DNA of 64,000 nt from Aphelidium insulamus (lineage: Eukaryota > Aphelidiomycota > Aphelidea > Aphelidiaceae), in contig JAZDSV010000053.1 of assembly GCA_036784855.1 (NCBI GenBank), positions 23,112 through 87,111 of the forward strand, in the 5' to 3' direction. Of the stretch, positions 36,271 to 48,853 are shown piece by piece (position 1 is the first letter of the stretch; the number at the start of each line of letters is the position of its first letter). The notes beneath the pieces were generated by a model. It was not told where the DNA came from and did no database searches. It saw only the letters and a list, made by a program, of their open reading frames with translations. Position numbers and translations under genes: made by a program.

Positions 36271-37450
36271 TGATTGATTGATTGATTTATTCATTAAACG
36301 TATCTAACCGGTCGGTCATGACGTTGCACCGTTGGTTGCCCGAGTGCGTGTTGACATATACAAAATATACTTCAGTTCACAGTGATGGACTCCATGCGGA
36401 GTAAAGCGGTGTGGTCAGCCATCGCACTGCGTGAAAAAGTTTGCAAGTACTGCTGCCGCTTGTGGATGTTGTAGTATCAGACGCAGCTCCAGCGTGAATA
36501 TGCCGAGTTGAGCCAGGTTGTCACGGAGTTGAGCACGTTCCGCCTGTCGAGACAGACAATGTCGGACGCGGTGGGCAATGTCATCACGGGTACCACAGTA
36601 TCGACAGTCGGCACAGTCTGTGAGTCGCAGTCGCTTTAGCACAGAAAATGTTGGGTAGTAGCCGGAACGGAGCTGAGTAAGAACGCTCGACTGTCGTCTA
36701 GTGCGGCCAGCATGCAGACGCTGTAAGAGAGCCGGGGCCGAGAGAATGTCATCATAGTACAGCGATGACTGTTTCAGCTTTTCCTCTGTCTCCCACTTGG
36801 CTTGATGTTGCTGCCAAGCATGGCGTTGTATACTACGCTTGGCATCATTCAGTCGGATGCCTTCATGCAGATCAAAAAGCGGCACTACGTGGTCAGTGGC
36901 TGCTACCCGGGCGGCGGCATAAGCAGCATTTGCTGGAGTAGCATGGTGCGGCATATGAGGAAGCCAGTGGACCGTGACTTCCTGTGTTAGTGTGCACAAC
37001 AGCTGATTCAACTGGTGTGCCAGTGGTGACTTGCTGACTGCCAGGTGGCAAAGACTTTGCACTGTAGCTCGATCCTGACACCACATAACAACCGGTCGAT
37101 GACACTTTTCTGCTGCAGCGCGGCGCACAGCTGCCACGAGTGCTGCTAATTCTGCCTGATGTCGCTGGTAGAATATTGGAATTTTGAATGCCGTAATCCC
37201 GCTGTGCTGCTCCTGCTGTAAGCATGCCAATGCACTTCCTTGGGCCGATGTGTGAATGGCTGTATACAGTACTCGTCCCCGTTCGACATAATATTCATGT
37301 GTAGTGAGCCAGCTGGTCAGAGCAGCTTCTGCGGTTGGGGAGACTTGAACTGTGAGACTTGGCGGAGCCCGAGGCAGCCACGGGGGATGTGAGTGCGTTG
37401 CGGTCTCGGGCGGTGCTGGCCAGATATAGCTATTAATCTGGTCAGTCAAT
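36271..37450 (-). mobile_element. 5'-truncated non-LTR (LINE-like) retrotransposon 3' end
   Basis: A 344-codon minus-strand ORF (37449-36415) resembles the C-terminal end of LINE ORF2 proteins: a divergent RNase H-like part (LYTAIHTS, ELAALVAAV), then RSGYYP and a Cys/His block C-x2-C-x2-C followed by H-x3-H-C, typical after the reverse transcriptase. No reverse transcriptase domain is present, so the copy is 5'-truncated. The element ends on its 3' side with an (AATC)n tail, seen on the plus strand as TGAT repeats at 36271-36287. The RNase H D-G-S motif is not intact. It lies about 90 bp past the stop of the sphingomyelinase gene. No clear target-site duplication was found by eye. Confidence 0.8.
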
Positions 37451-37538
37451 GATCAACGGCCAACAATGATGTGTGCAGATTTACACAACGATAAAGATAT
37501 CCCGGAAATGGCATTTAATGAATTGCAGAGACATCTGG

Positions 37539-39824
37539 TCAGCACGCCGACACCTTGTCCTGCCAGGCTGTAATGGTGGCCACCGACGACCTTCCATCGG
37601 CAGCGGTGGCGGCCGAGTCAATGTCCGGGCACGGGAAAAAGGATTTGGCACTGCGCAGCAGACACACCACCTTCTTCTTGCACTCGCGGTCACAGTCACC
37701 GTTCTGCGGCAGTGGTGTCGACTTGTACCTGAACTTGAGGAAACGGTTCAGCAGCGGGGTGTCGGTGCTGCCAGTCTCTCTGGTGGCAATCAACTCTTGC
37801 TCCATGCGCACAGTGAGGCCATGCCACGAGGCCGGAGATAGATCAGTCATGTTGTAGAAGGACAGCGCGTCATACTCCATGTTCCACAGAGCTGCGCCCA
37901 ACTCATTCGACTTTGGCAGGTCCATGACCCAGGTCAAGTGGTTACGCACCACATTGGACACGCGGTCCACCACGTAGACTCGGTAGCCAGGGTTCAAAAA
38001 TGGATAGGTGGTGATGGATGGCGCCAGATAGGCCACGCCAACTGGATTGCTGCGCTGATCGTCGTCATAGTTGACGCGGAACTCATCGCGGTGAGTGTGG
38101 CCGTAAAACTGCGCGACGATGGTGTCTTCGTAGCGTGCCGCAATCTTGTAAAAGGTGTCGGACCACAGGCGACTGACATCAAAATTGCCCGGTGGCACGT
38201 GGCCAATAATGTAGACATCCTGCTGCAGACGCTCCGCCTCATCCAACTCATTAATCAGCCATTGGAACATGTTTTCCGGGTCGGCATCGGCGACAAAAAT
38301 CCACCAGTTGAGCAGGTAGGCAAAATTGGTGTTTAGCGATATCACGCGCAAATTATCTTCAGGCCTTACAGCGCTGTAGTACCCAAACTGGGACATTGTC
38401 AACTCGCTGGCGGGCGGGAGCCACTGCGACCACTGCTTGGCCAGCTACACAATTGTACATGTCAATATACGTATCAGGTATCTAACAATACAAATACCGC
38501 TTGATAGAGAACGCGGGCATCCGATCCTGGGAAATTGGTTGGTGGGAACGAGTTGGGCACGTAGCTGTCATGATTGCCCAAGGTCATGTAGACGGTTGTG
38601 TTGCGCGGGGTAAACACTTCTTGCAGATCGTCGGCAACTTGCTGCTCTGCTTGTGATACTGATTGTTCCGTGGACAGCCAGACATCGTGGGGTGGCAAAT
38701 CCCTGTCACTCAGTCAATAAAAGAAATCACCCAATAACAATAGTCACTCACCCAGTCATAATGACAAAATTCGGGTTCTTGGCACCAGCCGTAATTGCGT
38801 GCTTCAGCACCTCCTTGGCCAGGCGGTGAGGCGTGTCACAGCGATAATCTCCGAATTTTCCCGCGGGCCGCTGGATGGGCACGGTGCGCGACAATTTGGC
38901 ACCTCCATGTTCCGGAGATCGACAGCAGATAGGCGCCTCACACTCTGCCTCCAAGCCCACTTGGTACTCGGGGTCATAGTGCCAGTCACTCAGGTGCAAA
39001 ATTTGTTTGCCGGGGTACGGCGTGTGCGGCTGCCGGCGCCTGCGCGGTGGTTTCGGCTGCGGGAATGCAGGCTGGAAGAGGGGCTGGACGTCGCGACAAA
39101 AATCGACGGCACCACAAAACTGGTCCACCTTGAACTTGGATGAGGCTAGCACCGATAGAAGCCACGGGCCAAACAGGGGGACGATTTGCTCGCACTGAAC
39201 AGTTAAATAAGTGAATGATAATGACGACGTACGATGTGGTACAGTTATTGAAAATATATATATATATATATCCATTACACATACCACTTCGGGCGTCTGC
39301 AGCTTGAGACGGGAGCAAATCTCTGTGCCTACGCGCACGACAAAGTCACGCGATATAATATGGCTCGAAGCCAGGCTGTTCAAAAAGCCAACCGAGGTCT
39401 TGCACGTGAAGCACTCGATAGCGCCGCGAGCCTGCATACAATGTTATAATAATGTACATCATTATATACATGAACATACTTTGATGTCAGTCTCTGCGCG
39501 CTGGATATCCGTCTCCAGTTGGGCCACAATTTCCTGCTGCTGACTGGCAGACAAGTGCCCCTCAGCGTCGACACTGTCCGTCGAGGGATTGTACCACGAC
39601 GGATATACAGCATCCTCACTTACAGCAGAGTGCACGGCGGCTCTATCGGCCGCTATTTGACGGCCGATCTGTGCGCGCAGGAACATGGCAGCGGACGCCG
39701 CCAACAAAAAGAATGTACGGCGCCATTTTCTTGTGCCGTCTACGGGCGCATGTGGCGGGGTTATCGCCGAATGCGATCTAACCGCAGTGGATATTTCCTG
39801 CGCCGACTTTGCAGATGCCGACAT
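37539..39824 (-). CDS. Acid sphingomyelinase-like phosphodiesterase with saposin domain
   Basis: Exons 39824-39480, 39431-39285, 39194-38752, 38702-38498 and 38444-37539 give 681 residues. A signal-anchor helix (RTFFLLAASAAMFL) near residue 38 places the rest in the lumen or outside. A saposin B domain follows (ECFTCKTSVGFL, CEQIV, VDQFCGAVDFC). The metallophosphatase domain has SDWHYDPEY, MTGDLPPHD, LGNHDSY, IGHVPPG and YGHTHRDEF, the full di-zinc ligand set. The C-terminal region is Cys-containing. SMPD1-type enzymes hydrolyse sphingomyelin to ceramide and phosphocholine; SMPD3-like paralogues act on other phosphodiesters, so the substrate is not certain. A retroelement fragment sits directly downstream of its stop. 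Confidence 0.92.
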
Positions 39825-40513
39825 GTGCTACTTCTCCAGCAAGTTTGGCACGTTCGCCGTTGTGTATAAGTTGGCGTTTTTTGCGCTTTGTAATCTCGGC
39901 CAGCTGACCAATCACGTGCCATCATGTGGCACTCGTTGTGTTTCATGAAAGTGGGAGTATCTTACGAAATAAGATAGTAGTAGTATTATTGGATTCGGAC
40001 TACTAGTCCGACCAGATCCAGCTGCCAGAGACCATCGACTTGTGCAGACAGGACAGGCTGCGGGAAGTCGCGCCAGGTTTGGTCACAGGAACCAAAGCCG
40101 AAAGAAAAGTACACGTACTTATCAATGGTGTCAGTCAATTGGCTGCTTTTGCCACATATGTCGACATGCTAATCAGTAATCAACTTATATTGTTCTAGTC
40201 AGGTATGTCTCCTCACACTGTTGGTGGTTACACATATCCATCAATTTTTTGATGCCCTGCCGACAATTTTGAAGATTAATGTGCAAAGCTCTCTCATAAT
40301 CCTCCATTTTCATTGTACATAGGCATTAATTCAGCACCCTCAGCAGTCAAGCACAAAATGAAATGGTCGTGACTGCAGCGTCAATGAAAAAGGCACTTAA
40401 TAAATGCGCCATTGACGATTACACCATGTGGGGATTCCATTTGAGTGGGACAGTGTTATAGCTGCTCTGCACTCAAAATCAAAACTCCATTAACACGATC
40501 ATTAAAAGATGCA
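39825..40513. other. Intergenic, no gene seen
   Basis: No supported coding region or repeat. It lies between the divergent 5' ends of the sphingomyelinase-like gene (minus) and TMEM170 (plus), so it should hold both promoters. Confidence 0.5.
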
Positions 40514-41117
40514 ATGAACTTTGGCAGCGGTACGATGAGTGCAGAAACTCTTGCAGCATACAGCACTCTTATACTTTGCATGCTCAGACGTGGTGATATT
40601 CAATCCGGGATGGCCGGCGCTGGCCAGCTTTGACTCGTACTTGATCAGCTCTTACGGTTAGTGCGGCTCTGTGACGCCGGGTGTGTGGAGTGGACTGGCT
40701 AATGCCGACATGCATACAGACTTTTGGTACTTTATCATGCTGTGGTCTACGCTATTCACCACCGCCGCATACGGGGTAATGTCGTGCTGGTGCTACCTGG
40801 TGTTCCGACGGCATCCGTGGGCCCTTCTCGTACCACCAATATTCACCGCAGTGGGCGCGCTGACCGGTTTCATTGGCGGCAGTCTTGTTGGTATGTGTAA
40901 CTGTATATTAGTACATCTGTGTATATATATATGTGTACATATGTCTGTGTATATACCACTCCGACATATGTATCTGATATAACCAGGACTGTCGCTGGGC
41001 GCGCTGTATCAGGTGGGCTCATTCAAGATGTCGTCGTGGATTGCCCTGCTGTGGGGCCTGCTCTACACCGTCCTGCTCCTACTCAGCTCCATATCAACCA
41101 TCACCACGTTGTTGTAG
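40514..41117 (+). CDS. TMEM170: TMEM170-family small membrane protein
   Basis: Four exons, 40514-40529, 40588-40656, 40720-40890 and 40987-41117, give 128 residues; the tiny first exon (16 nt) is inferred from phase and from the need for a start codon and is the weakest part. Exon 3 has DFWYFIMLWSTLF, equivalent to the FPEMWYGVFLWALVSSLFF stretch of the family, and GALTGFIGG. Exon 4 supplies SLGALYQVG and a last hydrophobic helix. Three transmembrane helices are visible. TMEM170A promotes ER sheet formation and nuclear pore assembly in animal cells; the role in this organism is inferred from family only. Confidence 0.75.
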
Positions 41118-41174
41118 TAGAAACATAGATATACATATGCCTTGCTTAAGACGATAATAGCTGATAAATATCTT

Positions 41175-42289
41175 CTATCCGTCGGTGAAGGGCTTGCGCA
41201 GTTTGCACTGCATCCACACGCGGTACATCTTGACGCGGCGCTTCCTGTTGACCAGCAGGCGCCGGTCGACGGCATTTTGCTCCACCACAAAGCCGGCGCC
41301 TGTGAACAGCTCCTGCAGCTGCTCCGAGTCAAAGTAGGACACCTGCGTGCCGTCACCGCGGCAGTAGTGGTTGTCGGAGATCAGGCGCGACTTCTTGAAC
41401 CGTAGCTGTGACATATCATAGCGGCCATAGTCGCGGAATAAGAGATGGCCGCCAGGGCGCAGCATGGTGTAGAGGTGGTGCACGGCATCTGGAAGCTGTG
41501 TCGGATGCAGCGCCGACAGCACAAACACGGCCAGTATGACGTCCAACGTGCCGCGGGCGGGAGTGCTGGCGGTGCCGTTGTCGTCGGGGAACGGCTGCGC
41601 CAGATCATGCTGGAATACTATGCCGCGTGCGTTCGGGTTGCTGGGAGGCTGCTGCGCCAGCTGCCGACGACATATATCGACAGCGGTCTGGGAAAAGTCG
41701 CAGCCATACACAGTGGCAGTGTAGTCGGTGGCGTGCGATGCGTGATGCTGCAGTATGGGGAACAGTGCATTGCCGGCACCGCAGCCTACTTCCATAATGT
41801 TCATGGTGCGCGAGGTAGATGCTCCATCAATAGCGGCCGTCGTTGGCGGGCAAAACAATTCCGGGAATTCAATATGCAGCCAGCGCCGGTCCTTGAAGAA
41901 ACCGTCGTCGTGGTTGGTGTAGAACGCGTCCCATTTTTGTGCCGCTCGTTGCTTCAGCTCATCTGCGCCATTTTAGCAAACACATATAATCTTATCGATA
42001 GGACTCACCGGCCGTCGCGTCGTCCACCATTGATGCACGCTGCTCGGCAATGCGTTTGCCGGCCATTTCCTCCTGTGCCGCGTCCCACTCCGCGTGATCC
42101 CTGAGTGATCGTGATGATATAGAGGAGAAGCATTGAGCATACGACGCACCAGGCATTCTGCGAAAATACGTCGTCACCATCGCGCAGGAGGCGTCCACCA
42201 AATTTGCACTCGGCTGCAGACTTGCCACCGTCCTGTTCTGGCAATGTAGCCGCGCGGCAGCTACTTGTGGTCTTTTTGTCAGATACCAT
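41175..42289 (-). CDS. METTL2: tRNA N3-methylcytidine methyltransferase METTL2/Trm140-like
   Basis: Exons 42289-42150, 42100-42009 and 41962-41175 give 339 residues. Family blocks in order: FGGRLLRDGDDVFSQNAWDHAEW, KWDAFYTNHDDGFFKDRRWL, EFPEL, SAM-binding EVGCGAGN, YGCDFSQTAV, FVLSALHP, FRDYGRYDMSQLRFKK, YCRGDGTQVSYF and VDRRLLVNR...MYRVWMQCK. These match human METTL2 nearly throughout. The enzyme makes m3C32 in the anticodon loop of Thr and Arg tRNAs in the cytosol. The interval between the N-terminal segment and the SAM motif is shorter than in human. The start at 42289 is the first Met in the open frame. Confidence 0.95.
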
Positions 42290-42327
42290 CGTTTGCGCGC
42301 CTGAAATATCTCTCGCGTTCCTTCAAT

Positions 42328-42408
42328 AGGCTCTAATTAAGGCTCTAATTAAGGCTCTAATTAAGGCTGTAATTAAGGCGGTGATTAAGCCTGTAATTAA
42401 GCCTTTAA
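42328..42408. repeat. 12-bp tandem repeat, about 6.5 copies
   Basis: Unit AGGCTCTAATTA from 42328; copies 1-3 identical, copies 4-6 increasingly diverged (AGGCTGTAATTA, AGGCGGTGATTA, AGCCTGTAATTA). It lies between the divergent METTL2 and CFAP58 genes and each unit carries a TAATTA core. Confidence 0.9.
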
Positions 42409-42553
42409 CAAGCTTTCTGCATTGAATAGCGATGCAAGAAAGATTTGTCGCGTAACATACATACAGTTAATTCAGCATAGCATGGCATGGGCACCCGTAT
42501 TTATATCGCATTCACGTTGTCAAGGAATACCACACACTGTGAGACACACATAT

Positions 42554-43177
42554 ATGGACAAGACGACGGCAGACAGTGTGGCGCCACCTACGGACACCCC
42601 GGCGGACAGTAATATTGTCGACAGCACTGTCAGTGACGCGGTGGATGGTATTGACGCGTCATCTACGGCGGCAACTGTCCCGTCTGCAGCCGCCGAAGCT
42701 CCCGCCGAGCAGCCATCCATCCACGACGAGACATTCAAACGGCTCCAGCGCGACTTTCAAGACACCCTCGCCGCACTGTCCGGCACGCCTTCACTGCAAA
42801 AGTTCCGCGCCGACTATGAACAAGTGTTTGCGGCCATGTCGCAGGCGCGCGACAACGAGATGCGCCTGCTGGCCAAACTGCGCGACATACACGCCGATGT
42901 GGCCGCCACCAACACCAAGATGGCCGCGTCCATGAAGATCAGCCACGCAGACCGCATCACCATCGCCAACCTGAAGAAGGAGGTGAAGAAGGCGTGGGCG
43001 ATGGTGGAGGAGGCGGGCGAGCGCGAGGCCAAGAGCAAAGAGACGCTGTCACACCTGCGCATGGAAGTGGCGGAGCTGCAGCAAACGCTGCAACAGTCCA
43101 CCACCGCCACCATTGGCCAGGAACAGTCGGTCAATGAGCTGTTGCGCGTACGTGCATATATATTTATATATATGCAC

Positions 43178-43212
<35 letters not shown>

Positions 43213-45583
43213 CTAGTGTCTTATACGATGTGCAGCAAAAGGAAGAGTTGACCAAGGAGCGCGACATCCAGCTGAACCAGATCATGCAAATCCGCACGGA
43301 GATCGCCGAGGCGGCCGACCGGATTCGCGCGCTGGAGGCAGCCAACATGGAGAGCGCACAAGAGGTCAACCACTTGAAGGAGCTGATTGCCGCCAAAAAG
43401 TCTGAGGCAGAAAAGGAACTGCGCATCAAGGACCGGCTGGAGCGTGAACTGAAGGAGGCCCGTGCGCTGATCGAGCAAAAAGCGGGCGAGGTACGCACAA
43501 AGAACGAGGCAGTTCAGCGGGCCAAGGAGGAGATTGTCAAGTTCGAGCAGCTGATCCGCGATCAAAAGGCCACCATCGACAAGTGCAACAAGGAGTACGA
43601 CATTGCCCAGAACAAGTTCACCAAGCTGCAGCAAGAGTACGAGGATCAGGTGATCACCACCAACCAGCTGCTGGTGGAGAACCGGGAGCGGACAGCCGAT
43701 TTAAAGGCGCACGAGGGTGAGCTGGGCGCGCTCAAGGATGAACTGCGACTCACCGCCCGCGTCAAGGACACTCTTCAGCGCAAAATGAAGCTGCTCGAAG
43801 ATGACAAGCAAAAGGCAGACACTGATCGCATTCAGATGAAGGTGTGTGTGGGCATTGTTCACATTCATTTGCACTGTATTGATCAACTGCGTGCGCGTAG
43901 GCCGTGATACAAGGTCTGGAAAAGGACGTGGATGTATTCAAGCGCAGCTGCGATGCGGACAAGCGGCAGATTGAAGAGCTGTCTCGTGAGCGCGACTTGA
44001 TCAACAGAAATCTGCAAAAGTCCAACTCGGCCACGCAGAAGCAAGTTAATCTGGTCAGGATCCACGAGCAGACTGCACGCAATCTCGAGCAGGACATACT
44101 GATGTACCGAGACGAGATCGCCAAACAGAAAAAGGTCATCATGCAGCTGGAGAAGGAGCGTGATCGCCACCTGGCCGAGGCGTCACAAGTCCAGGCACAA
44201 CTGGTCGAGTCCATAGACTCCATGAAGCACAAGGAGACGCAGGTGCACGAGTACAAGAAGAAAATGGCTGAGTTGGAGGGCAAGCTGAAACAGCAGCAGT
44301 CCCTATACGAAACGGTGCGCTCGGATCGCAATGTGTACAGCCGCAACCTGGCCGAGTCACAAGAGAATATCAATGAAATGCGACGCAAGCTGAAGGCAAC
44401 TTTGCACCAGATTGACCAGTTGAAGGACGAGATTCAGACCAAAGACAGCTCGCTGGCCAAGGAACATGTTGACCTGGTCCGCCTGGACAAGGAGAAGGAG
44501 TCGTTGAAGAATGAAATTCAAAAGCTGAAGCAGCAAAGCGACATGGCACAGCAGTACATTCAAAACCAGGTATGCCTCTCATATTCCACAATATTGTATA
44601 TCAGTTTGACATTGTGCACCGTAGCAATCCGAAGAAAATAAGCTCAGGTCATTGGCGGCTGAGGCAGATGCGGAGCGACAGCGGCAGAAAAAGGAATACG
44701 ATGCCGTGGTGCAGGAGAGAGACATTCTCGGAGCGCAATTGGTGCGCCGTAATGACGAACTGGCCATCATATACGAAAAGATCAAGCTCCAGCAATCCAC
44801 GCTGAACAAGGGCGAGGCGCAGTACCGCGAAAGACTTGAGGATATCCGTGTGCTCAAACTAGAGGTGAAACGACTGCGGCAAGAGTGTGCACTGTTGCAG
44901 CGAGACACTGCCGGCCAGGACTCGCTCAAAACGGACATTGTGAGGTTGCAGCGTGAAGTCTTATCCGAGAAATCTCGAGTAAAAGTACTCGAGGAAGAGT
45001 TGCAGAATCCCGTCAATATCCATCGCTGGCGCCGACTCGAGGGTACAGACCCCGAGAGCTTTGAGCTGATTCAAAAGATCCAAAGTCTCCAGAAGCGCTT
45101 GATATCCAAGACGGAGGAAGTGGTGGAGAAGGAACTGGCCATCGCGGAGAAGGAAAAAATGTACAAGACGCTAAAAGCCGTCATGGCCCGACAGCCCGGA
45201 CCCGAAGTCCTGGAACAGGTCAACACGTACCAGCACGCAATCAAGGACAAGACAAACCAACTCAAGGCCATGGCTTCCGAGCTGAACATGTACCAGTCGC
45301 ACGTGGCCGAGTACAAGCACGAAATCGAACATCTGCAACGAGAGATGCAATCCATCAAGAAGCGCTACTTTGAGCAGAAGAAGAAGCAGCTGGCCAACAG
45401 CGCCAAGGGGTGAGTGACAGATATAATTTATGTCCGTGGCACTAATGTGATTGCCGCAGCGAGAACACTGCCACGCCCGCGGGAAGCAGTCAGCGCGTTG
45501 TCGAAGCATTTGAGCATATCATAAAGCATCAGCAGCAACAGCAACTGGACTCCGTGAAGCCACTGGACTTGCCAACTGCATGA
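42554..45583 (+). CDS. CFAP58: Cilia- and flagella-associated coiled-coil protein CFAP58
   Basis: Exons 42554-43147, 43236-43841, 43901-44569, 44625-45409 and 45460-45583 give 925 residues (human about 870), almost all predicted coiled coil. The best family signature is in exon 4: VHRWRRLEGTDPESFELIQKIQ, then KTEEVVEKEL, ARQPGPEV and KAMASELNMYQSHVAEYKHEI. The N-terminal ~60 residues are an Ala/Thr/Ser-rich linker. CFAP58 supports assembly of axonemal and mitochondrial-sheath structures in sperm and flagella elsewhere. An in-frame Met exists further upstream, but 42554 is preferred because the upstream stretch looks non-coding. Intron 1 contains a (TA)n run. Confidence 0.92.
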
Positions 45584-45657
45584 TTTGCATCAGAACCTCT
45601 CAAGTAGACTGTCTGGCAATAGATTCACCGCACTGAAACACTCGTTGCAACCTTTGA

Positions 45658-48600
45658 ATGCACTTTCCGTCATCTGCAAGCACATTGTTCATTGCCGCGT
45701 GCATCGCTCTCATCTTCCTCCGCTTGCAGCGCCATTTTCCCCACCACAGCCGTCCACACCTGCCACCCCAGACAACACCTTCACCAATGCCCGTGGTAGA
45801 CCCCTTCTTGGACCGTGACGTTCTCCCGGCCACCGTGCGCCCCGTCAACTACGACATTCATCTCACGCCGGACTTGGTGGCCTTCAAGTTTGATGGCGTT
45901 GTCCGCACAGAGTACATATATGTATAATCTGTGCTTCCACATTCATTCCTGCTGACTCTGCTCAGGCTGGAAGTGCTGAAAGACTGCAGTGAAATTGTGC
46001 TCAATGCCGTGGAACTCGACATCAAAGAAGCGTCGCTCACCGTCAACGGCCAGACGTAATACCACGTTTTATAGGCCGCTATGTTGCTCTGACAGCCGTT
46101 TATAGTATGATGGCCAAATCTATTACTCTTGACGCCAAGGCTGAAACGGCGACATTTGCACTGGCCGACATGCTTCATGCCGGCACCAAGGCTCTGTTGA
46201 CGGTGAAGTACACCGGCACTCATAATGAGAAGATGGCCGGTTTCTACCGCTCGCAATACACCGATGTAAAGACCAAGGAAAAGAAGGTCATGGTTGTGTC
46301 GCAATTTGAGCCAACCGGTATCTCTATGGTCCATTAAAACCCGCTATTAACAAATATTGCGGCTAGATGCCCGCAAAGCTGTGCCGTGCTGGGATGAGCC
46401 AGCGATCAAGGCCACGTTTGATGTGACACTCACCGTGCCCCAAAACATGACTGCACTCTCCAACATGCCCGACGTGGAGACGACCATGGTGGGAAAACTG
46501 AAGCAAGTTAAATTCCAGAAAACTCCCATAATGTCGACGTACTTGCTGGCTTTTGTCGTGGGAGAGCTTGATGTTATCGAGACGCGCACAAAGGACAAGC
46601 ACAAAATCCTTGTGCGAGTGTTTGCCCCCAGCGGCCAAGTTCAGCAAGGAAAATTTGCGCTTGACGTTGCCGCGCGCACCTTGGAGGTACTAAGTATTCT
46701 TTTATTTAGTGCTTTACACTTATCGCGAAGTTCTTTTCGGAATATTTTGGAATTGCGTACCCATTGCCTAAGAGCGACCTGGTCGCCATCCCGGACTTTG
46801 CAGCCGGCGCTATGGAAAATTGGGGTCTTGTGACCTATCGAACCGTCTATGTTCTGTTCGACGAAGCCGTGAGCGCCACCAAGTCGCGGCAAAATGTTGC
46901 ATACGTTGTCGGGCATGAGCTTGCCCACCAGTGGTTCGGTAACCTGGTTACGATGGAGTGGTGGTCCGACTTGTGGCTGAACGAAGGTTTTGCCACGTTT
47001 GTTGGATGGTTGGCTGTGGACCACTTGTTTCCAGGTAAATCGGATGGCCTAGTATCGATCAATTTTTAACTGATTAGAATGGAACGTGTGGACCCAATTT
47101 GTCAACGACGATTTGCAGCGAGGCCTGGTACTAGATCCATTTTTTTTTACTCGTGACCCTTAAATCCGCCCTCGTAGACTCTGGATGCATTGCGTTCCAG
47201 TCATCCCATTGAAGTTCCGGTAAAGAATCCTGCGGAAATCCACCAAATATTCGATGCAATCAGCTATTCGAAAGGCGCGTCGGTGATTCGCATGCTTGTC
47301 AACTACTTGGGCGAAAAGGACTTTCAAACTGGAATTCGTAGCTACTTGAAGAAGTTTCAGTACGGTAATGCCAAAACCGTAGACCTTTGGAATTCGCTTG
47401 AAGTTGCCAGCAACAATAAGCCCGTCGGCAAGCTGATGGCGTCGTGGACCCGCCAGATGGGAGTATGTGAGACTTTGGTGCATCGCCATCACTGATAAGT
47501 GTTTTAGTACCCCGTGATTAGCGTCACCGACAAAACCGGCGATGGCGGTTCAGTCCTATCTGTACGACAGGAGCGCTTCTTGGCCTCTGGTGATAGCAAG
47601 CCGGAAGATGATACTGCAGTGTGGTTTGTGCCACTTCAAGTCATCAGTTCGCAGTCCCTAAAGACGGCCAAGACCGACATGTTGACCGATAAATCCGGCG
47701 ATTTCTTTGTCCCGAACGTCGATCTGGCCAAAAGCACTGATTTCTATAAACTCAACTTTCAGCACACCGGCTTCTATCGCACCAAGTACAGTGCTTCGCT
47801 AGTGTTGAAGCTGGGACAGGCCGTCCGTGATGGAAAACTAGAGTCCACCGATCGTATTGGGCTTCTCACCGATATGTTTGCCTTGTCACAGGCAGGCTAC
47901 TCATCGGTGGTAGACGGCTTGGACATCTTGAAAAACTTTGTCAACGAAAACGACTACACTGTGTGGAACGAGATTGCGCTGCAGCTCGGTGGGATGCGAT
48001 CCATCTGGTGGGAACAACCTGAAGCTGTTCGCGACGGCTTGAAGGCACTTACCCGGGGTTTGTTCTCGCCGCTAGCCAAGAAAATGGGATGGGAATATCC
48101 CGCGGGGGAAGGACACCTCCTGTCCCTCCTTCGAACTCTGGCCATCTCAACTGCTGGCAAGGCAGACGACAAGGATGTGGTCAGTGAGGCCAAGAAGCGC
48201 TTCGAGGCGCTTCTTGCCAGCCCCAATGACAGCACGATATTGAATCCTAATCTGCGCGGCGCCGTATTCGCTATAGTGTTGAAGAACGGTGGCGAGAAGG
48301 AGCACACGGCGGTCCTGAACTTGTATCGCGAAATGACCATCGCTGACCAGAAAATCATCACGCTTTCGGCTCTTGGGTCTACCAGTGACCCAGCATTGCT
48401 GCAGAAGAGTCTCGACTTTTCGCTCAGCGAAGAGGTGCGCCCTCAAGACATCATGTATGTCATTGGGTCTGTTGCGGCGAATCCTATTGGACGCAAGATG
48501 GCTTGGCAGTTTGTGCAAGACAAGTGGCAGGTACTGTACGATCGCTACTACTCGGGTTCTATGTCGCTGCTCAGCCGAGTGGTGTCGAGCACGACCGAGA

Positions 48601-48779
48601 ACTTTGGCTCGGAAGAGATGTACAAGAAGGTGGAGGCATTCTTTTCGGGTAAGGAGCTTCCGGCAATCAGTCGGGCCATTCAGCAGAGTCTGGAAAAGAT
48701 CAAGTCTCATCAAAAATGGCTGGAGCGCGACGCGGAACCGGTTGCCAAGTGGCTGGCGAAAAATAGCACTGACAAGTAG
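45658..48779 (+). CDS. M1 family zinc aminopeptidase (puromycin-sensitive type)
   Basis: Eight exons: 45658-45911, 45966-46055, 46106-46317, 46367-46686, 46731-47034, 47078-47127, 47178-47462 and 47508-48779. All phases agree, giving 928 residues, or 885 if the Met at 45787 is used. Motifs: [11 protein letters not shown], exopeptidase motif GAMENWG, zinc site [10 protein letters not shown] with the third ligand in NEGFATF, and [12 protein letters not shown]. The C-terminal ERAP1-like helical domain fills exon 8. M1 enzymes remove N-terminal residues from peptides. The longer start adds a hydrophobic helix ([14 protein letters not shown]) that could act as signal anchor; the shorter start, [19 protein letters not shown], resembles cytosolic PSA/Ape2 proteins. 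The choice is open. Confidence 0.93.
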
Positions 48780-48853
48780 TCCATGACTGGACGTCGAGCA
48801 GCTGCAACGCACGATGAAAAGAAACCATGTGGACTTTTATTGCCCAGTTATGA

